A stretch of DNA of 64,000 nucleotides, taken from positions 74,574,597 through 74,638,596 of the forward strand of contig NC_080419.1 of NCBI RefSeq assembly GCF_029873635.1, written 5' to 3'. Source of the stretch: Malania oleifera. Taxonomy: Eukaryota > Streptophyta > Magnoliopsida > Santalales > Ximeniaceae. This document shows positions 59,486 to 64,000 of this stretch, in pieces. The position numbers were made by a program, and so were the translations under genes. How positions within the stretch are numbered: the first letter of the stretch is position 1; each line of letters opens with the position of its first letter. The notes beneath the pieces are model-generated. The model had not been told where the DNA came from. It searched no databases and saw only the letters and a program-made list of their open reading frames with translations.

Positions 59486-60104
59486 TTTAAATAGACATGG
59501 GTCTATATCAATTCCTAAACTTATACTCTCTCTCTCTCTCTCTCTCTCTCTCATGAATAATAAATATATTTCATTTAACAATTTAATTATGAATTATTAT
59601 GAAATAAAAGTTATACTATCAAATTTCAACTATCAAGCATTATAAATGAGCATATCAGTTAGCTCTCCTTGAATATAGTTGCAATAAATTAGGGTGGAAT
59701 TGGGCTTTGGGCAACTGGCATGATTAATAAACAAAAGTTTTGTTAATTGAGTTTTAATTTTACTTTAATTATGCCTACAAATTTCCTATTTATTTTTTAA
59801 AAGTGTCTAAGCTCTCATTTAGGAGCACTTTAAAAAAATGCTTATAACATTTATCACTTAAAATAAGCACTTTTATAAAGAAAAATGTCCTTTAGATTGT
59901 ACTATAACAAACACTTAATACAAATAATGTTTTTTTTAGAACCAATTTTTTGAAAACTATTTAAGTTAATTTTGAAAAACAATTTAAGATAACTTTTTGA
60001 TCACTTATAAGTAGCACTTTTTATAGGCCGTGTCAATTCTATAAATGCAAGAAAATTTAGTGACTATTTTATAATTTAAAAATATTTTTAATTATGTATG
60101 ATAT

Positions 60105-61410
60105 ATTAATCACTAATGAAACATAATTCAACTTTGAAATGAAGAAGAGAACCGTATGTTAATTTAAATTAATATTAAAAATTAAAATTTTAATTTAATT
60201 AATAATATTTTAAGATAAATTAATATGATAATCATATGTTATAGATATAAATTAAGAACAAGATTATTGTGTAATCAAAAAATAATATTACATTATTTTT
60301 ACTTAATAACAATATTTAAATCTTAATTAAAAATAACAACAACAACAACAAAACTAAGTTTTAAGTCACACTAGGTGGGGTCGGTTATATAAATCATTTT
60401 TCATCAATTTATGCAATCATGGATCATTTCTTTTGATAGATTTAGGGATAAATCCTTACTCACTATCTCCTCTCAAGTTATTTTATGTCTACCCCCATCC
60501 CTTCTACTGCTCCCACATTAACTAACTCATTTTTCCTCCCTGGTACACTATGTGCCATACATTGCGAGTGTTCATACCATCTGAGTCGTCCCTCTCGTAT
60601 CTTATCCCCTATAGGAGTTACACGTAACTTACTACGAATATGTGCATTCCTTAATTTATCTTTTAATGTTATACCACTTATCCATATAAGCATTCTCATC
60701 TCGACAACTTTTACTTTTTGGATATTATTTACATAAGCATTTTCATTTCAACAACTTTATTTTTTGAATATTATGTTTCTTTGTCATCCAACATTCCGTT
60801 CCATAAAGCAGCTATCCTATAAAACTTTCCTTTCAATTTATTGATTAAATTTTTATTAAAAATTAACCATATATTATTTTATTGCACATTATTACCTATT
60901 AGCTATTAATAAAATATAATTAAACTCTAAAATGAATAAAAGAACCATCTATAAATGTAAATTAACATTAAATAAATAAAAATTTTAATTTAGTTATTAA
61001 TACTATTTTGACATAAATTAATGTGATAATCACATGTTATAATTATACATTAGTAACAAAATTATTGTCAATTAATAAATAATAATATTTTATTATTTTA
61101 GTTAATAGAAAATATTTAAATTTTAATTATAAAATTAATATAACTATTGTTTAAATTTTTAATTATAAAAATGTTAATATTTTTATTTAAGATATATTTG
61201 AAAATAACTACATATTATTTTACTATGTATTATGACATATTAGTTATTACAATTCAGTTCTAACTTGAACAAGAACTATTTATTAATTTAAATTAATATT
61301 AAATAATTTAAAATTTAAATTTTAACTAATAATATTATTTTTATTGCAATTTAATATGATAATAATATGGTATAAATATACATTGATAATAAGATTATCA
61401 TTAATTAAAA
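60105..61410. repeat. AT-rich diverged tandem repeat, interrupted
   Basis: Three related blocks (about 60105-60285, 60905-61070 and 61253-61410) share AATTAATAT, TTAATATGATAATCATATG-like and GATTATC phrases. The spacing of the last two is about 348 bp. The first is separated from the second by the LINE at 60332-60842; removing it leaves a comparable period. Confidence 0.6.
60332..60842 (-). mobile_element. 5'-truncated RTE-type LINE
   Basis: Minus-strand reading gives the C-terminal landmarks of plant RTE reverse transcriptases: GKFYRIAALW, then RMLIWISGITLKDKLRNAHI (frame 60699-60478), IREGRLRWYEH and a VPGRK region. The 3' end is a (TTG)n tail (complement at 60332-60351), the usual RTE ending, after GACCCCACCTAGTG. 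A short internal duplication near 60700-60770 breaks the frame. Confidence 0.8.
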
Positions 61411-61419
61411 ATAATGATC

Positions 61420-62473
61420 TTATATTAGTTTTTTAATAAACTATATTCAAATTTAAATAATAAATGATTATTAATGAAATCTTTAATTCAAAATATTAAT
61501 ATTTGTAATTTAAAAATAATCATATAGTACCCCTATAATAAAAGTAAGTATCCAATTACCATTTATTTTAAATTCAATCAAGCACCACTTATAACTTTCA
61601 ATACTTTTCCAGTTCAACACTTACTATTAGCACTTATTAAATTCACCACTTTTTTCTTAAAAGCACTTCCAATTAAGGGGCCACAATTTCTAATTAAGGG
61701 GCACAGGCACAATATATCATGATTTTTTTTTCATTAATAATGATAATATTCAATATACAGTAGATCAGGTGAAAGCAAGTGCTGAACCTGAAAAGTGTGT
61801 CCAAGAGAGCAAATATGGGGTGGTTTTGTGTCCTTTCGACTTTCTTTTCATCTACAAGCAGACCCAAACATGAATTCAACATGCGAAAACTGTTCCAACA
61901 TAAGTATTCTTCAAATGAATATAGATACAGCTCTGGTCAACTATGTATAGCCGTAAATAAACCAAATCTATATCATCCTAAGTTTTAGCCTCACATTTTT
62001 CACAACATAAAGCTTTTCTTTCCTCTATTTTTGAAAAGCCATCACCTTTTCCCCAATATTCAATTATAACTTTTTAATAAAGAGCCTTTTCCCTGGCTGT
62101 ATTTGGGCAGCCTCCTAACAGCTTGAATTGCGGTTTAAATGTCTAAATTCTTATTTCTTACTATTATGAATGAGTTGATCTCTTATGTAACTACATCAGT
62201 GCATGAGATTTTGAAGACCCACTTTCCACTGTACAATTGAAACATGCCAAGTTGTCTTTCATAGCCCCTAATTTTAATTACTCATTGAATCTAAAGTTCA
62301 ATTTTCAAACTCTTAATCTATATTTGAAGAGACCGTGAATTTAAAATTATATTAAATTTGGATGAACTGTAATACAGAATTATATTAAAACTAATGCAGT
62401 CATGCAATATTAAGAACTAATTAGTACTTTTTGCATCGTATAAAATGTATTGCTACTCGTTAAACAGATTTCT
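61420..62473 (-). other. Probable 3' flank of the minus-strand gene
   Basis: No transposon signature and no convincing coding frame. GC content rises from about 61750 onward. It could hold the 3' untranslated region of the exon at 62474-62623, but no polyadenylation site could be singled out. Confidence 0.3.
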
Positions 62474-62623
62474 TCACCCAGAGAGGTATTCACAGGCCTC
62501 TCCACCTCTCTTGCATTTCCAAGAGCTCAAGTGCCAAGGGTCAGTTTCAGAACTAGCTTTGCAGGATTCTTCGCCCCGATCGTGTAGAAGCAGACGCCTT
62601 CGGCAGATGAAACAATAACAGAC
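62474..62623 (-). CDS. Probable terminal exon of an unidentified gene
   Basis: On minus, an acceptor-like TGCTGCTAG is followed by exactly 49 sense codons and TGA. The peptide starts VCYCFICRRRLLLHDRGEES and ends WKCKRGGEACEYLSG, Cys- and Arg-rich. The stretch is much GC-richer than its flanks and the frame is closed in the other two phases by content rather than repeats. A second acceptor-like ATATGCAG at 62860-62867 precedes an AQACEQLLQNM frame (62859-62826), possibly the preceding exon. I do not recognise the family. It could also be an untranslated or pseudogene exon. Confidence 0.4.
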   Translation of the reverse strand, partial: VCYCFICRRRLLLHDRGEESCKASSETDPWHLSSWKCKRGGEACEYLSG

Positions 62624-62985
62624 CTAGCAGCAAACTAGGAGTGCAACTTCAAAAATTGAAAATACATGCTTTTGACAGTGGCATCGAGTTATTACGAACC
62701 CGGAAGAACGAAAAAAGGTCATTACAAATAATTCCATCAAAATTTAAATCAAGACAAATGACGGCTAGTGAAGCAGAACAGAGAAGAAAAGTGGAGTTAT
62801 CCCACCATTTTCACCAATAAAAAAAACATATTTTGCAGCAATTGCTCACAAGCTTGGGCCTGCATATCACAAAACATCAAAATTAGAATGTATCATTATG
62901 ATTGCTTCATGTTATTCGTTTGTCTGATCTTGACATGATGAAAATAACGCCAAATTACATTCTGTAAATGCTAACTGTTCCCTAC

Positions 62986-63171
62986 TGTTAAAATATCAAT
63001 CCCGAATATCTTTGTAAATAAAATACAAATTAGGAAAGTGAGTAATTATGGGGGATTTGATATTATTCAATAGGAAATTATTTCCTTGTTTAGAATAGGT
63101 AATTGTATTATATATTGGATTGTACATATGAACATAATAATGAACATATTTTTCCATCGTTTCTTCTTTCA
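62986..63171 (+). repeat. 5' LTR of the right-edge copia element
   Basis: 186 bp. No GTCGAC array is present, unlike most other LTRs here. Inferred as an LTR from the TG...CA ends and adjacent PBS; its partner lies outside the window. Confidence 0.75.
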
Positions 63172-63209
63172 TGGTATCAGAGCTAGGGTTTCTTAAACCT
63201 AGCTAAACG

Positions 63210-64000
63210 ATGGCTAACAGCAGAGGTTCAACCTCCTCTGCAAACATCACCGGTGACTCAGAGGTTACGTCCGGTGGGGGTACGAATGGACTGGATAACA
63301 GTCTTTCCACTCTCATTGGAAAAACTAAACAGAAAAAATTTCCGTGAATGGGCTCCGTCCATGAAACTGGTGATTAAGGGAAAAGGGAAGCTTTGTTATC
63401 TTACCGGTGAGCGGAGGAAATCAGACCCTTCCGACGCTATAGCCTTGCAAAGATGGAGATCCGAAAACTCCATAGTCATGGCTTGGCTCGTCAACTCAAC
63501 GCAACCATCAATCAGAAAAATTTACTTGTTCTTGCCGACAGCGAAGGAAGTCTGGGAAGCCGTATGTGAGATGTACTCCGATGTTGAAAGCTACTCACAA
63601 ATCTTCGACATCAAGACCCGATTGTGGCAGATGAGGCAAGGTGAGAGAGGTGTTACCGAATATTTCATGGAGATGACTCATCTCTGGCAGGAGCTCGATC
63701 TGAGCATCGACGAGAAGTGGGAGTGCTCCGGTGATAGCACGCGATACCGAAGGAGGCTCAAAAACGAGAGGGTCTTCGAGTTTCTTGCCAGCCTAAATTG
63801 AGAGCTCGACGACGTGAGGGGACGGATCCTTGGCCGATGACCTCTCCCTTCAACCCGAGAGGTCTTCGCAGATGTCAAGAGGGAAGAGAACAGGAGGCGG
63901 GTGATGTTGCGGCCTCAAACTGAATCCGTTGGGCTGGACCCTCCTATACCTGTATCCGCCCAAAAATTAGATGGGCTACACGCTGGGCCAGATGCCTCAG
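63210..64000 (+). pseudogene. gag of the right-edge copia element, partial
   Basis: The ATG at 63210 opens MANSRGSTSSANITGDSEVT, but the frame ends at TGA (63345). The gag core continues in the next frame: LEKLNRKNFREWAPSMKLVI, AWLVNSTQPSIRKIYLFLPT, AKEVWEAVCEMYSDVES and MTHLWQELDL, a UBN2/RE1-type gag. That frame stops at TGA (63799) and again at about 63838, yet REVFADVKREENRRRVML follows in the same phase. One frameshift and two stops make it inactive; the frame reaches the window edge. Confidence 0.85.

Larger units (their letters stand above)
62986..64000 (+). mobile_element. 5' end of a copia element with short LTR
   Basis: A 186-bp LTR (62986-63171, TGTTAAAATATC to TTCTTTCA) is directly followed by the PBS TGGTATCAGAGC (63172-63183) and gag. 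The pentamer before it is CCTAC. The element runs off the window, so the 3' LTR and TSD cannot be checked. Confidence 0.88.

Noticed and set aside
59815..61690. Possible long TIR element (AGTGCTTTTAAG-like sequences at both ends)
   Set aside because: The inverted match is short, AT-rich and has no convincing TSD.
61779..61988. 69-codon plus-strand frame
   Set aside because: No recognisable domain; overlaps an opposite-strand frame of similar length in probable untranslated sequence.

Overview
This window is AT-rich plant nuclear DNA, most likely from a eudicot. The signs are Ty1-copia and gypsy-like LTR elements primed by initiator tRNA-Met, a CACTA transposon with plant-type subterminal repeats, L1-type and RTE-type LINE tails, a hAT element, a tRNA-derived SINE and a captured plant-specific WOX homeobox. 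I found no complete host gene. Almost everything is transposable elements, most of them broken. The boundaries given rest on visible target-site duplications (TSDs), LTR ends, primer-binding sites (PBS) and polypurine tracts (PPT); no database search was possible.

Layout, left to right. 1-9079: an old copia-type LTR remnant on the minus strand, broken by a 743-bp TRIM (42-784) and by a 7.6-kb non-autonomous LTR element (1039-8606, TSD CAGTG). That element carries a decayed WUSCHEL-related homeobox sequence with its own TATA box. 9085-13371: two minus-strand solo LTRs (TSDs ATATA and TCCTT), separated by a tandem duplication and a D-type LTR end. 14990-17129: a 5'-truncated LINE with RNase H remnant and poly(A), then a hAT-like element (TSD CTTTTGGC). 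17138-18849: probable host intronic DNA with a 251-bp tandem duplication and a 19-G tract.

18850-56165 reads best as one nested complex. Copia D inserted first. A CACTA element (coding on minus) then entered D's 3' LTR at 22587. The CACTA was in turn hit by copia C (23971-29171, TSD AGTAG), copia B (32129-40990), gag-only copia E (42119-49843, minus, TSD AGTTA) and two minus-strand solo LTRs (50346-50958 and 51410-54429, the latter with TSD GTCTC); a gypsy-like LTR fragment (54733-55908) lies at its right edge. D's LTR resumes at about 55909 and ends at 56165, and the flanking pentamers AGTCA/AGTCC nearly match.

56166-64000: host-like DNA with possible exon fragments, a 645-bp segment that also occurs inside the solo LTR at 52194, microsatellites, an AT-rich tandem repeat split by an RTE LINE tail, a probable terminal exon on the minus strand (62474-62623), and the 5' end of another copia element (62986 to the window edge).

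Two points stand out. One is the ungapped WOX homeodomain match inside a gag/pol-less retrotransposon. The other is a recurring promoter layout: nearly every LTR here has an array of short imperfect palindromes, most built on GTCGAC, a few hundred bases or less upstream of its TATA box, with a different flanking consensus in each family.
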